From Vannielia litorea (GTDB lineage Bacteria > Pseudomonadota > Alphaproteobacteria > Rhodobacterales > Rhodobacteraceae), in contig NZ_JAHVJR010000001.1 in assembly GCF_019801175.1 (NCBI RefSeq), positions 372,001 to 436,000 of the forward strand: a DNA stretch of 64,000 nucleotides, read 5' to 3'. Both the position numbers and the translations under genes were made by a program. Below the pieces are notes generated by a model that was not told the origin of the DNA, ran no database searches, and saw only the letters and a program-made list of their open reading frames with translations. This document shows, piece after piece, positions 35,135-44,636 of this stretch. The stretch's first letter is position 1, and each line of letters starts with the position of its first letter.

Positions 35135-35235
35135 CATGTATCTATCTTCTCGAAGACAACGCCAGAGGGTGCAACAGCGCATCCAAGGCAAACCCGAAGC
35201 AACCGGTGCCCGCCGCACCTGAAGGAGATAGACCC

Positions 35236-35688
35236 ATGGCCAAAGCCGCAACCAACGACATGACCAAGATGATGCAAGACATGATGGCCGCGTTCCCCGT
35301 GGACGCCACCGCCATGCAGGACGTCTTTAAATCTTCCGCCGCCCTCGGCGAGAAACTCTCCGCCGTGGCTCTCGAAGCCGCTGCCACCTCCACCGAGATC
35401 TCCTCGAAGTGGACCAAAGAGACCATCTCGAAGGCCTCCGCCCTCACCAAAGTGAAGGACGAGCCCACCGACTACACCAAAGCCATGACCGATTTCGCTT
35501 CGGCCCAAGCCGAAATGACCGCCGAGAACATGGCCGCCTTCGCTGAAGTTGCGAAGAAGGTGCAGATGGAAACCGTCGAGCTGATGCTGGCCGCCGGCAA
35601 GGACTTCTCCGAAGAGGCCACCGCGGCCGTGAAGAAAGCCACCGCCGACGTGACCACCGCTGCCAAGAAAGCCGCTGCCGCCAAGTAA
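35236..35688 (+). CDS. phaP: Phasin (PHA granule-associated protein)
   Basis: A 150-residue helical, Ala/Lys-rich phasin. It starts MAKAATNDMTKMMQDMMAAF and ends in an Ala-Lys tail (KKATADVTTAAKKAAAAK). It coats PHA granules and controls their size. GAAGGAGAT is a strong ribosome site. It is preceded by twin PhaR operators and followed by a strong terminator, consistent with high, PHA-dependent expression. Confidence 0.92.
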   Translation: MAKAATNDMTKMMQDMMAAFPVDATAMQDVFKSSAALGEKLSAVALEAAATSTEISSKWTKETISKASALTKVKDEPTDYTKAMTDFASAQAEMTAENMAAFAEVAKKVQMETVELMLAAGKDFSEEATAAVKKATADVTTAAKKAAAAK

Positions 35689-35749
35689 GGCGCCCGCAAG
35701 GCTGTAGCACACTCCCGCGCCCTTCCTCCTCCCTGAGGGCGCACTGAAA

Positions 35750-35777
35750 TGGGCGGACCGCGCGGTCCGCCCATTTT
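35750..35777 (+). terminator. Intrinsic terminator after phaP
   Basis: Perfect 10-bp stem TGGGCGGACC / GGTCCGCCCA with a GCGC tetraloop and a TTTT tail. Confidence 0.85.
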
Positions 35778-35882
35778 CACTTGCCGGGCCGGGCCGGGTG
35801 GGCGGGGAGCGCGAGCGCGGGGCAGGGCGGTCCTGCTCTAAACGCTTTCTTTTTCAAAAATGCTGCACTACGCTCCCCTTCG

Positions 35883-35893
35883 CTGCACTGCAA
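35883..35893. promoter_or_regulatory. Probable PhaR autoregulatory site
   Basis: CTGCACTGCAA, one base off the CTGC-N3-GCAG consensus, just upstream of the phaR start. A weaker CTGCAC occurs 20 bp before it. PhaR repressors commonly regulate their own gene. Confidence 0.6.
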
Positions 35894-35908
35894 AACGGGA
35901 GAACTTGC

Positions 35909-36502
35909 ATGTCGGACGACAAGGCGCCGCTGCTTATCAAGCGGTACGCGAGCCGGCGGCTCTACAATACCGAAACCTCCGACTACGTGACGCTGGAGGA
36001 TATCTCCAACTTCATCCGCGATGGCCGCGAGGTTCAGATCGTCGATCTGAAATCGGGCGATGACCTGACCCGCCAGTATCTTCTCCAGATCATCGCCGAG
36101 CACGAGAGCAAGGGCGACAACGTGCTGCCCACCGGCGTGCTCACCGATCTCGTCCGCAGCTACGCCAGTCAGGCCCAGTCCATCGTGCCCGCCTTCCTGC
36201 AATCCTCCTTCGAGATGCTGCAGAACGGCCAGAGCACGATGATGGAGAACATGACCAAGATGAACCCGATGGCCTCCATGCCCGGGTTCGACGCGATGCG
36301 CGCCCAGCAGGAGGCCTTCCTCAAGGCCATGACCGGCGGCATCGCCACCCCCTTCGGCTCCTCCGGCCCCGCGCCGGATGACGAGGGCGCCGCCCCCGCC
36401 GCCAAGCCCGCCGCGGGCAAAAAGGACGACGGCCAGGACCTCGACGCCATTAAGAGCCAGCTCGCCGCGCTTCAGGAGCAGCTCTCCAAGCTGGGCAAGT
36501 AA
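35909..36502 (+). CDS. phaR: PHA synthesis repressor PhaR
   Basis: A 197-residue PhaR. The N-terminal DNA-binding domain is conserved (LLIKRYASRRLYNTETSDYV, then LEDISNFIRDG). The second part has the PHB-accumulation regulatory region, a Pro/Ala-rich linker and a C-terminal coiled helix (AIKSQLAALQEQLSKLG). It represses phaP and itself until it binds growing PHA granules. Start ATG 35909 follows GGGAGAA. Confidence 0.93.
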   Translation: MSDDKAPLLIKRYASRRLYNTETSDYVTLEDISNFIRDGREVQIVDLKSGDDLTRQYLLQIIAEHESKGDNVLPTGVLTDLVRSYASQAQSIVPAFLQSSFEMLQNGQSTMMENMTKMNPMASMPGFDAMRAQQEAFLKAMTGGIATPFGSSGPAPDDEGAAPAAKPAAGKKDDGQDLDAIKSQLAALQEQLSKLGK

Positions 36503-36514
36503 AAGCCCCGCACC

Positions 36515-37702
36515 TTGCCTGCCCTCGATCTCGCAGTTCTCGCCGCCGTGCTCCTTGCCGGCGGCGTTCTGCTCTGGCCCCGCATCGCCCGCGCCGAGGG
36601 CTGGCGCGCCACCGTCACCCCGCTGGCGTCGATCATCGGCTCCGGCTTTCTGGTGCTCGGCCCGCTGCTCGACCACGCCTACGGCGCATGGGCGCCCGCG
36701 GTCATGGCCGCGCTCTGCGCCCTCGCCTGGGGCTTCGGCGCCGCCATCCGCCGCAACATCGCCCGGATCGAAGAGGGGGAGCGCCCGGCGGCCGACAGCC
36801 ATATCGAAACGCTGGCCTCATGGGCGCTGGCCTTCGCCTATGTCATCTCGGTCGCCTACTACCTCAACCTCTTCGGCAGCTTCGCCGTCAATCTCACCCC
36901 GTTTGACAGCCCGCTCGCCGCGCGCCTCACCACCACCGCCGCCTTTGCGCTGATCCTCGTCACCGGCTGGTCCCGCGGTTTCGCCGCGCTCGAAGGGATG
37001 GAGCGTTATGCCGTCACCCTGAAGCTCGCGATCATCGCCGGGCTGCTCCTTGGCCTCGCTGTGTACTTCACTGCCAAGGCCGGGGCAGGGGAGCTCATCG
37101 TCAAACCGGTGCAGCTCGGCCCCTGGCCCGCGCTCACCCTCGCGATGGGCCTCATCGTCACCGTGCAGGGCTTCGAGACTTCGCGCTACCTCGGCCAGAG
37201 CTACACCGCCCCGCGCCGCATCGCCTCGATGAAGCGCGCCCAGCTCATCGCCACGGCGATCTACATGGCCTACATCCTGCTCGCCGCCTACATCTTCCCG
37301 CCGGGCGAGATCGAAACCTCCGAAACCGCGATCATCGACATGATGCGCGTCGTCGCCCCCATCCTGCCGCCGCTTCTCGTCGCCGCCGCGCTTGCCGCCC
37401 AGTTCTCCGCTGCCGTGGCCGACACCGGCGGCTCCGGCGGCCTCGTGCAGGAACTCACCCGCGGCCGGGTCTCCCAGCCCGCAGCCTATGCGCTCCTCAC
37501 CGCCGCCGGCCTCGCGCTGACATGGGGCTTCCACGTCTTCGAGATCATCGCCTTCGCCAGCCGCGCCTTCGCACTCTACTACGCCCTGCAAAGCCTTCTC
37601 GCCGCCCGCGCCAGCACCGGCTCCCGCGCCGCGCTCTTCTACACCCTCGCCGCCACCGGCCTCGCCATCGCGCTCCTCGGCCAATCCGCCGAAGCCGGTT
37701 AA
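36515..37702 (+). CDS. Polytopic membrane protein, possible APC-fold transporter
   Basis: A 395-residue membrane protein with about 11-12 hydrophobic segments. The start is a TTG 12 bp after the phaR stop. Features such as the glycine-containing first helices and GLIVTVQGFETSRYLGQSY resemble APC/LeuT-fold transporters, but I cannot place it firmly in a family. Cotranscription with phaR is likely from the spacing, yet a functional tie to PHA is not evident. Confidence 0.65.
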   Translation: MPALDLAVLAAVLLAGGVLLWPRIARAEGWRATVTPLASIIGSGFLVLGPLLDHAYGAWAPAVMAALCALAWGFGAAIRRNIARIEEGERPAADSHIETLASWALAFAYVISVAYYLNLFGSFAVNLTPFDSPLAARLTTTAAFALILVTGWSRGFAALEGMERYAVTLKLAIIAGLLLGLAVYFTAKAGAGELIVKPVQLGPWPALTLAMGLIVTVQGFETSRYLGQSYTAPRRIASMKRAQLIATAIYMAYILLAAYIFPPGEIETSETAIIDMMRVVAPILPPLLVAAALAAQFSAAVADTGGSGGLVQELTRGRVSQPAAYALLTAAGLALTWGFHVFEIIAFASRAFALYYALQSLLAARASTGSRAALFYTLAATGLAIALLGQSAEAG

Positions 37703-37778
37703 CCCGAAATCAAGGTTAACGGCGCCCTCGAAGAGCCCACCCCCGTGTGCATTTTCTTGCTCCAAATATCTCCGGGGG

Positions 37779-37872
37779 GTGTGGGGGGCTGGCCCCCCAC
37801 TAAAAGCCGCGGTGTGGGGGGCTGGCCCCCCACTAAACGTAACGGGGCATGGGGGCAGCGCCCCCACTCCAA
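37779..37872. repeat. G/C hairpin repeats after the membrane protein gene
   Basis: A 26-bp unit containing GGGGGGCTGGCCCCCC is present twice in direct orientation (37779-37804 and 37812-37837, 33-bp period), followed by a related GGGGGCAGCGCCCCC hairpin at 37851-37865. Similar G/C hairpins following ATTTTCTTGCTCCAAATAT are common near gene ends in Rhodobacteraceae. They lie between convergent genes and probably end transcription. Confidence 0.6.
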
Positions 37873-37880
37873 CGCCAGCC

Positions 37881-39245
37881 TCAAGCGACCTCGGCAAACA
37901 CCTTGCCAAGCGCCCCTTCGAGCTTCCCGAACATCTCCTCCATCTGACCCTCGGTCATGATGAACGGCGGGCACAGCACGATCGACTGCCCCAGCGGCCG
38001 GCAGATCAGCCCCTCGTCGGTGCAGGCATTGGCGATCCGCTCGCTCACCGAGAGCGACCCATCAAACGGCACCTTCCCGGCCTTGTCGGCCACCGCTTCC
38101 AAGGCCCCCATCAGCCCGCGCCCGCGCACCTCGCCGATGTTGGCCATCTCGCCGATCCGCGCCATCCCGGCCTCGAACATTGGTGTCAGCTCCCGGACCC
38201 GTTCGATCAACCCTTCCTCAAGGATCACCTCGATCGCCTTGAGCGCAATGGCGCAGCCCACCGGATGCCCGGAGGCCGTAAACCCGTGCGGAAACTCCTC
38301 GATCGCCTCGCTCGCCGCCTGCACGCGGTCCGCCAGTTCCGGCCCGAGGATCACCGCCCCCATGGGGAAGAACCCGGCAGTGAGGCACTTCGACGAGATG
38401 ATCGCATCGGGCACGAACCCGTAGCTCTCGCAGCCCCACACAGCGCCCGTGCGCCCGAAGCCGCAGATCACCTCATCCGAGATCAGCGGGATCCCGTGCT
38501 TTTTCAGCACCTTCTGCACCGCCTGAAAATACCCCTCCGGCGCCGGGATCACCCCACCCGCGCCCATCACGGGCTCGGCGAAGAAGCCCGCAATCGTGTC
38601 GGCCCCCTCCCGCGCAATCACATCCTCAAGCTCCGCCGCCAGCCGGGCGACGAACTCATCCTCGCTCTCGCCGGGCAAGCCCTCGCGCCAGTAATGCGGG
38701 CAGGTCAGATGCAAAAACCCCTCCAGCGGCAGCCCGAAGACCTCGTTGTAAGGCTTGCCCGTCATCGAGGCACTCACAGCCGTCACCCCGTGATAGGCAT
38801 TCTTCCGCGTCAAAATCTTCCGCCGATGCGGCTTGCCCTCGGCCCCGGCAAGGAACCAGAGCATCTTGACCATCGTGTCATTCGCCTCACTCCCCGAGTT
38901 GGTGTAAAACACCCGCCCCCGGTCAAACGGCGAGACCTCCACCAGCTTCTCCGAGAGCATCACCGTCTGGTCGCTCATCCGGCCAAAGAAGGCATGGTAG
39001 CCCGGAAACCGCGCATAGGCCTCCTGCGCCGCCGCCGTCAGCCCGGGGTGATCGAAGCCCGCCACCATGTTCCAAAGGCCGGAGTTGGCATCCAGATACC
39101 GCCGCCCATGCACATCCACCACATAGGGCCCCTCGCCGTGGGTCAGCACCACCGTCCCCCGGTCATGAATCGTGGGCAGATCGGTGAAGCCATAAAGGGT
39201 TGCGGCCTCTGCGCGGGCCTCCCAGCTTTGCGCGGCGTGTGACAT
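37881..39245 (-). CDS. Class III omega-amino acid aminotransferase
   Basis: A 454-residue class III PLP aminotransferase. PLP Lys286 is in ISSKCLTAGFFPMGA. Other motifs are FYTNSGSEANDTM and ISDEVICGFGRTG. It resembles amine/omega-amino acid:pyruvate aminotransferases of the SpuC/putrescine-pyruvate type. ATG 39245 gives the family start MSHAAQSWEARAEAATLYGF. It is divergent from a LysR gene and near the gamma-glutamylamine cluster, so polyamine or GABA transamination is likely but not proven. Confidence 0.82.
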   Translation of the reverse strand: MSHAAQSWEARAEAATLYGFTDLPTIHDRGTVVLTHGEGPYVVDVHGRRYLDANSGLWNMVAGFDHPGLTAAAQEAYARFPGYHAFFGRMSDQTVMLSEKLVEVSPFDRGRVFYTNSGSEANDTMVKMLWFLAGAEGKPHRRKILTRKNAYHGVTAVSASMTGKPYNEVFGLPLEGFLHLTCPHYWREGLPGESEDEFVARLAAELEDVIAREGADTIAGFFAEPVMGAGGVIPAPEGYFQAVQKVLKKHGIPLISDEVICGFGRTGAVWGCESYGFVPDAIISSKCLTAGFFPMGAVILGPELADRVQAASEAIEEFPHGFTASGHPVGCAIALKAIEVILEEGLIERVRELTPMFEAGMARIGEMANIGEVRGRGLMGALEAVADKAGKVPFDGSLSVSERIANACTDEGLICRPLGQSIVLCPPFIMTEGQMEEMFGKLEGALGKVFAEVA

Positions 39246-39371
39246 GGTGCCTCCGGTGTCTCGGGTATCGTTCTGCCGCGACCCTGACCGAGTTGCGCAG
39301 CCTCCGCAATGGCCATAGCGTGCGCCCATCCACGGAGCCGCCTATGCCCGCCAACACATGACAGACGCGAC

Positions 39372-40337
39372 ATGACAGACAAGACGGGCCGCATCACCCT
39401 CTGGCAGGTCGAGGTCTTCCTCGCCACCGCCGAGGAGGGGGCCGTTTCGGCCGCCGCGCGGCGGCTCGGGGCGTCGGCCTCCGCTGTCAGCCAGCAGCTC
39501 ACCGCGCTGGAGGGGGCCATGGGCGTGCCGCTGATGGATCGGTCAACCCGCCCCGTCGCCCTCACCCCCGCAGGGGAGGCGCTGAAGCGCCGGGCACAGA
39601 ACATCCTCAACGAGGCGGCGGCAGCCCGCGCCGAAATTGCCGGCGGCGACATGGCCGCGCTCACCTCGCTGCGCCTCGGCATGATCGAGGATTTCGACGC
39701 CGACGTGACCCCCCGCCTCCTGAGTTCGATGGCCGGCGAGCTGGCCGCCTGCCAGTTCCTGCTCGAGACCGGCGCCTCCCACCACCTCTTCGACCTGCTC
39801 GATACCCGCACGCTCGATGTGGTCGTCGCCGCCGATATCGGCGCCGCGGCGGAGTGGATGGAGGTGCACCCGCTCCTCACCGAGCCCTTTGTTGTCGCGG
39901 CGCCCCCCGGCGCGGTGGACCCGGCGGCAGACCTCGCGGCCCAGCTGCAAAAACTGCCCCTCATCCAATACACCCAGCGCCACCTGATGGGCCGCACCAT
40001 TGCCGACCATCTGGCCCGCCAGAACCTGCGACTCTCGCACCGCTTCGAGCTGGACAGTTATCACGCCATCATGGCGCTGGTGGCAGAAGGCGCAGGGTGG
40101 ACGATCCTGACGCCCCTCGCATTGGCTCGCGCCCACCGCTTCCAGCAAAGCGCCGATATCCTGCCGCTCCCCTTCGCGCCGCTCTCCCGCACCATCTCGC
40201 TGAATGCCCGCGCAGGCGTGCTCTCCACCATGCCCGCCCGCATGGCCGCCAAGCTCCGCCCGCTGATCGACGAGCTGGTGGTCACGCCTTCTGTCGCCCG
40301 GCACCCTTGGCTGAAGGACGACCTGAAGCTGCTGTAG
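39372..40337 (+). CDS. LysR-family transcriptional regulator
   Basis: A 321-residue LysR protein. The winged HTH is at residues ~8-66 (LWQVEVFLATAEEGAVSAAA, then ASASAVSQQLTALEGA), followed by the effector-binding domain. It is divergent from the class III aminotransferase gene, which is the probable target. ATG 39372 gives the shortest start with an intact HTH. Confidence 0.88.
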   Translation: MTDKTGRITLWQVEVFLATAEEGAVSAAARRLGASASAVSQQLTALEGAMGVPLMDRSTRPVALTPAGEALKRRAQNILNEAAAARAEIAGGDMAALTSLRLGMIEDFDADVTPRLLSSMAGELAACQFLLETGASHHLFDLLDTRTLDVVVAADIGAAAEWMEVHPLLTEPFVVAAPPGAVDPAADLAAQLQKLPLIQYTQRHLMGRTIADHLARQNLRLSHRFELDSYHAIMALVAEGAGWTILTPLALARAHRFQQSADILPLPFAPLSRTISLNARAGVLSTMPARMAAKLRPLIDELVVTPSVARHPWLKDDLKLL

Positions 40338-40390
40338 GTCGGGGCGTGCCCAAAGCTGGCATGACCGAACGGCCCGGCCCCAATGCAAAA

Positions 40391-40413
40391 GCGCCACCCC
40401 GAAGGATGGCGCC
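40391..40413 (-). terminator. Intrinsic terminator of the DegT-family gene
   Basis: Read on the minus strand, GGCGCCATCC-TTCGG-GGTGGCGC is followed by TTTTGC, between convergent lysR and aminotransferase genes. Confidence 0.75.
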
Positions 40414-40436
40414 CCAATCTTCCGGTCGATCCCGCC

Positions 40437-41624
40437 TCACTCGGCGGCAATCGCGCCCTTCACATGGGCGGCGGCTTCCACCAGCGCATCGGAGATATAA
40501 TCCAGCTCCGCATCGGTCAGCCGCGCGGGCAGGCGCACGTCGCAGGCGCGCATCAGCATCGCGCGGGTCTGCGGCAGCTCCGGCACATCGCCGAGGAACT
40601 GCCAGTTCCAGAACGCCCGCGCATTGTCTTCGCTCATCCCGAAAACCTGCACCTTCACGCCCCGCGCCGCGCTCGCCTCGGCAAAGCTGCGCACCTCGGC
40701 ATCCGTGAGGCCCACGAGGTTGAACTGGATCGAGTCGGGCGCCCGCAGCTCCCCCTCCAGCGGCGGCGGCACGTCGAGCCAGGGGCTCATGTTGAGGCTG
40801 GCGGCCACCCGGTCATGCCCGGCGCGGCCATCGCGCACCCGGCGCGCCACCTCGCCAAGCTGCGGGCGGATCACGGCGGCGGAGAGGTTCTGCATCCGCA
40901 TGTTGTAGAGCGGCAGCTTGTTCTGCCAGCGCTTGTAATGCGCCTCCAGTCCCATGTTCTTCTTCCAGGCGTGCTCATAGGCGCCGCTCATGATCACCGC
41001 GCGGGCCACCAGTTCGGCGTCATCCGTGATCAGGATGCCGCCTTCGCCCGCGTTCACCAGCTTGTAGCTCTGGAACGAGAAACAGCCGATCTTGCCGATG
41101 GTGCCGATCTTGCGGCCATGCCAGACGGTGCCGAGCGAATGGGCCGCGTCCTCCAGCACCGGGATACCGGCAACATCGGCCAGCGCCATGATCGCATCCA
41201 TGTCGGAGGTATGGCCGCGCATGTGGCTGATCAGCACGCAATCCACGCCCGGCAGCTTGGCTTCGAAGTCGGCCAGATCGACCCGGTAGTTCTCGCCGAC
41301 CTCGCAGAGCACCGGCTCGCAATCGGCATGCACCACGGCGGAGGGGACGGCGGCAAAGGTGAAGGCGGGGATCAGCACCTTGGCCCCACGCGGCAGGTCC
41401 AGCGCCTTCAGCGACAGGAACAGCGCAGCGGAGCAGGAGGAGACGGCGAGGGCGTATTTCGAGCCCATCAGCTCGGCAAACTCGCGCTCCAGCAGGGCCA
41501 CGGGTGCGTTCTCCGGCGCGGTGTAGCGGAACAGGTCGCCCGATTGCAGCAGCCGGTCGATCTCGGCGCGTGCGGCCTCGGGGATGGGTTCGGCATCGTA
41601 GACGTTCGGAGCCTGTGTCATCAC
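40437..41624 (-). CDS. DegT/DnrJ/EryC1/StrS-family aminotransferase
   Basis: A 395-residue PLP enzyme of the sugar-aminotransferase (DegT/StrS) family. PLP Lys188 lies in FSFQSYKLVNAGEGG. The phosphate-binding region is AVSSCSAALFLSLKAL and the Asp is in PVLEDAAHSLG. Members convert keto sugars to amino sugars in cell-surface or secondary metabolite pathways. No other sugar-modifying genes adjoin it, so the substrate is open and the enzyme may act on another ketone in the surrounding amine region. Confidence 0.82.
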   Translation of the reverse strand: MMTQAPNVYDAEPIPEAARAEIDRLLQSGDLFRYTAPENAPVALLEREFAELMGSKYALAVSSCSAALFLSLKALDLPRGAKVLIPAFTFAAVPSAVVHADCEPVLCEVGENYRVDLADFEAKLPGVDCVLISHMRGHTSDMDAIMALADVAGIPVLEDAAHSLGTVWHGRKIGTIGKIGCFSFQSYKLVNAGEGGILITDDAELVARAVIMSGAYEHAWKKNMGLEAHYKRWQNKLPLYNMRMQNLSAAVIRPQLGEVARRVRDGRAGHDRVAASLNMSPWLDVPPPLEGELRAPDSIQFNLVGLTDAEVRSFAEASAARGVKVQVFGMSEDNARAFWNWQFLGDVPELPQTRAMLMRACDVRLPARLTDAELDYISDALVEAAAHVKGAIAAE

Positions 41625-41976
41625 TGCGTACCTCTTTCAGGTTTTCTGAAATGCTCTTTCAGGAAACATGTAGCTGAAAGCGCAGGCACCCCCAAGTGAA
41701 ATTTCGATAACAGACCCGTGGGTGGGAAAACGTTCCACGGGCGCACCGGTAGGTCGGGACTTGTCCCGACAGCGCCCCTCCACTTCGTGCAAGCCGGGCC
41801 GCGCCGTCCCGTGGGGTGGCGGTCGCAACCGCAGTGCATGCCACTTTATGGTGCAGTCGTCATCTTCACTCTGAGGTGATCCCCAGCCTCACCCAAGCGC
41901 CGCCCCGGGGGACGGGACGGCGCTGCCCGGCGCCTTACGGCGCGCACCGGGCAGGGGCACACCCCCACCACTCCCC
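41625..41976. other. Intergenic region with palindromes and a dispersed repeat
   Basis: 352 bp without a gene. It holds a perfect inverted repeat GTCGGGAC-TT-GTCCCGAC (41753-41770), a GCGCCGTCCCGTGGGG run near 41800 that resembles an inverted, shortened copy of the 39-bp repeat, and the repeat itself at 41897-41935. It also includes the promoter of the DegT-family gene (leftwards reading) at its left end. Confidence 0.5.
41897..41935. repeat. 39-bp dispersed repeat, copy A
   Basis: Matches 45446-45484 at 36 of 39 positions in the same orientation. Both begin GCGCCGCCCCG and end CGGCGCCT. Copy A lies just beyond the 3' end of the oxidase gene. Confidence 0.7.
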
Positions 41977-43284
41977 TCAAACCCCGAGCCGGTCCCGCAT
42001 CGCGTACCACATCATCGCCGCCGTGGTGATCGGCGTCCGTAGCAGCGGCCCGCCCGGAAACGGCGGGGCAGGGAGCTTCGCCATCAGGTCGAAATCCGCC
42101 ACATCACCACCCACCGCGCGGGCCATGATCTCGCCCGCCTTGGTCGCCAGCGCCACGCCATGCCCCGAGTAGCCCCCGGCGGCCATCACCCCCGGAGCAG
42201 GCCGCATGAAGAGCGGCACCCGCTTCACCGTGATCCCCAGCGTGCCGCCCCAGCCGTGGGTGATCTTCACACCCTCCAGCTGCGGAAAGATCCGCTCCAT
42301 CGGCCTGCGCACCTTGGCGGCGATATCGCGCGGAAAGCGATAGCCATAGCTCTCGCCGCCGCCGAATATCAGCCGCCCGTCACCGCTCAGCCGGAAGTAG
42401 TTGATCACGAACTTGCTGTCCGCCACCGCCACGTTGCGCGGCATCACCTCTGCCGCGCGGTCGCCCAGTGGCTCGGTCGCCACCACGTAGTTGTTGATCG
42501 GCATGACCCGGGCCTGCATCTTCGGCGCCAGCCCCTCCATGTAGCCATTGCAGCCAAGGATCACCTGATCCGCAATCACCCGACCCCGATCCGTGGCCAC
42601 CAGCATCTGCCCGCCTTCCGGCGCGATCCGATGCACTTCGCTCATCTCATGCAGCTGCGCCCCGGCGGCCTCGGCCCCCCGCGCGAGGCCAAACGCATAG
42701 GCCAGCGGATGGATATGCCCCGCGACCCAATCCACCACGCCGCCCTTGTAGGCCTCCGTGCCGACAAAGCCGCGCACCCCGGCCTCGTCCAGCACCTCCT
42801 GATGCTCGTAGCCGTATTCGCTCCGCAGATAGGCCGAATAACTCGCCGCCTCCTCGGCCTCCTTGGCCTGCCAGAAAGAATGCAATACCCCCGGCTGCCA
42901 GTCGGCCTCCGGCGCCAACTCGTCCACCAGCGCCCGCACCAGCGCCACCGCCTCCTGACCGATCCGCCAGTAACCTTCGGCGGCGGCGCGGCCCAGCTTC
43001 GCCTCCAGCGCGTCCTGATGCATGTTCAGCCCCGGCGCGACCTGCCCGCCGTTGCGCCCCGAGGCGCCCCAGCCGACGCGTTGCGCCTCCACCAGCACCA
43101 CCTTCGCGCCGGCCCGCGCCGCATGCAGCGCCGCCGAGAGCCCGGTGAACCCGCCGCCCACCACGGCCACATCGGCCCGCACCTCGCCCTTCAGCGCAGG
43201 GTAGGGGCCGGGGGCCTCAGCGCTCGCGGCATACCAGCTTGCGGCATGCTCCCCGCGCCTGCCGTTTGCGTAGAGCAGCCTCAT
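41977..43284 (-). CDS. puuB: DAO-type FAD oxidoreductase, probable gamma-glutamylputrescine oxidase
   Basis: A 435-residue flavoprotein oxidase. The N-terminus (ASWYAASAEAPGPYP, then ADVAVVGGGFTGLSAALHAA) and later GWGASGRNGGQVAPGLN are typical of PuuB-like gamma-glutamylputrescine oxidoreductases. It would oxidise the gamma-glutamyl amine made by the ligase encoded just upstream, releasing an aldehyde. ATG 43284 overlaps the ligase stop by 4 bp (ATGA). The aldehyde dehydrogenase (PuuC) is not in the window. Confidence 0.85.
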   Translation of the reverse strand: MRLLYANGRRGEHAASWYAASAEAPGPYPALKGEVRADVAVVGGGFTGLSAALHAARAGAKVVLVEAQRVGWGASGRNGGQVAPGLNMHQDALEAKLGRAAAEGYWRIGQEAVALVRALVDELAPEADWQPGVLHSFWQAKEAEEAASYSAYLRSEYGYEHQEVLDEAGVRGFVGTEAYKGGVVDWVAGHIHPLAYAFGLARGAEAAGAQLHEMSEVHRIAPEGGQMLVATDRGRVIADQVILGCNGYMEGLAPKMQARVMPINNYVVATEPLGDRAAEVMPRNVAVADSKFVINYFRLSGDGRLIFGGGESYGYRFPRDIAAKVRRPMERIFPQLEGVKITHGWGGTLGITVKRVPLFMRPAPGVMAAGGYSGHGVALATKAGEIMARAVGGDVADFDLMAKLPAPPFPGGPLLRTPITTAAMMWYAMRDRLGV

Positions 43285-44636
43285 ACGTTCAGCAGCAGAT
43301 GCTCGCGCTCCCACGGCGAGATCACTTGCATGAAGCCCTTGTACTCCAGCCGCTTCACCGCGAGGTAAACCTCGGCAAAGGCATCGCCCAGCACCTCCTT
43401 GAGCGCGGCTTCGGCATCGAACAGCTCCAGCGCCTCGCCCAGCGTGGTCGGCACCTCGGCCTCGGCGGTATAGGCCTCCGATTTCGCCTCGGCGCGTGGT
43501 TCCTGCTTCTCGCGCAGGCCCAGCAGGCCACAGGCCAGCGAGGCGGCAATGCCGAGGTAAGGGTTGCAGTCCATCCCCGGCAGGCGGTTCTCGATCCGCC
43601 GCGCCTCGGGGCCGGAAACGGGCACGCGCAGCCCGGTGGTGCGGTTGTCGCGCCCCCATTCGAGGTTGATCGGCGCGGAGTAGTCCGGCACGTAGCGGCG
43701 GTAGCTGTTCACATAGGGCGCAATCACCGCAATCGCGGCGGGCATATACCGCTGCAAGCCGCTGATGAAATGCCCGAAGGCCGCGCTCTCGCTGCCGTCC
43801 TCGTTCGAAAAGATGTTTCGCCCCGTCGCGCGCTCCACCACCGAATGGTGAATGTGCATCGCGCTCCCCGGCTCATCCTGAATCGGCTTGGCCATGAAGG
43901 TGGCATAGCTGTCATGCCGGAAGGCCGCCTCGCGGATCATCCGTTTGAAGTAGAAGATCTCGTCGGCCAACAGCACCGGGTCTCCGTGCCGCAGGTTGAT
44001 CTCGATCTGCCCGGCGCCGCCTTCCTGCAGGATGCCGTCGATCTCGAAGCCCTGCGCCTCGGCAAAATCATAGATGTCATCGATCACCGCGCCGAAGTCG
44101 TCGATGGCCGCCATCGAATAGGCCTGCCGTGCCGCCGCCCGCCGCCCGGTCCGGCCCATCGGGGGCTGAATCTCGTGCCCCGGGTCCACGTTGGGCGCCA
44201 CGAGGTAGAACTCCATCTCCGGCGCCACCACCGGCGTCAGCCCCATCTCCTCGTAGAGCGCCACGATGCGCTTGAGCACATTGCGCGGGGCCACCGGCAC
44301 CGGGTTGCCTTGCTGGTCGTTGATATCGTGGATCACCTGCAGGGTGATATCCGCCGTCCACGGCGCCGCCGTGGCGGTGGAGTAATCGGGGGTCAGCACC
44401 ATGTCGGGCTCGGTGAAGGGCTGGTCTTCGAGGTCGGCCCATTCGCCGGTGATGGTCTGCTGAAAGATCGAGTTGGGCAGGTAGAAGTGGCTCTGCCGGG
44501 CGAACTTGCTCGCCGGGGCCGCCTTGCCCCGCGCCACGCCCGCCAGATCGCCGACGATGCACTCCACCTCGTCGAGCCTGCGCCCCTCGATATAGGCCCG
44601 CGCGGCTTCAGGCAACTGGTCGCGATAATCCTTCAT
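43281..44636 (-). CDS. puuA: Glutamine-synthetase-family ligase, probable gamma-glutamylputrescine synthetase
   Basis: A 451-residue GS-fold enzyme. Active-site elements include APEMEFYL (metal Glu), GAGQIEINL, SAMHIHHSV (ATP/metal His) and GRDNRTTGLRVPV with ARRIENRLPG. It lacks the adenylylation-type C-terminus of GlnA. With the adjoining PuuB-like oxidase it fits PuuA, which joins glutamate to putrescine using ATP. Its stop overlaps the oxidase start, and the amidotransferase gene overlaps its own start. Confidence 0.85.
   Translation of the reverse strand: MKDYRDQLPEAARAYIEGRRLDEVECIVGDLAGVARGKAAPASKFARQSHFYLPNSIFQQTITGEWADLEDQPFTEPDMVLTPDYSTATAAPWTADITLQVIHDINDQQGNPVPVAPRNVLKRIVALYEEMGLTPVVAPEMEFYLVAPNVDPGHEIQPPMGRTGRRAAARQAYSMAAIDDFGAVIDDIYDFAEAQGFEIDGILQEGGAGQIEINLRHGDPVLLADEIFYFKRMIREAAFRHDSYATFMAKPIQDEPGSAMHIHHSVVERATGRNIFSNEDGSESAAFGHFISGLQRYMPAAIAVIAPYVNSYRRYVPDYSAPINLEWGRDNRTTGLRVPVSGPEARRIENRLPGMDCNPYLGIAASLACGLLGLREKQEPRAEAKSEAYTAEAEVPTTLGEALELFDAEAALKEVLGDAFAEVYLAVKRLEYKGFMQVISPWEREHLLLNV

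Noticed and set aside
37779..37872. CRISPR-like array
   Set aside because: Only two repeat units with a 7-bp gap, self-complementary G/C hairpins and no spacers; consistent with terminator-type repeats.
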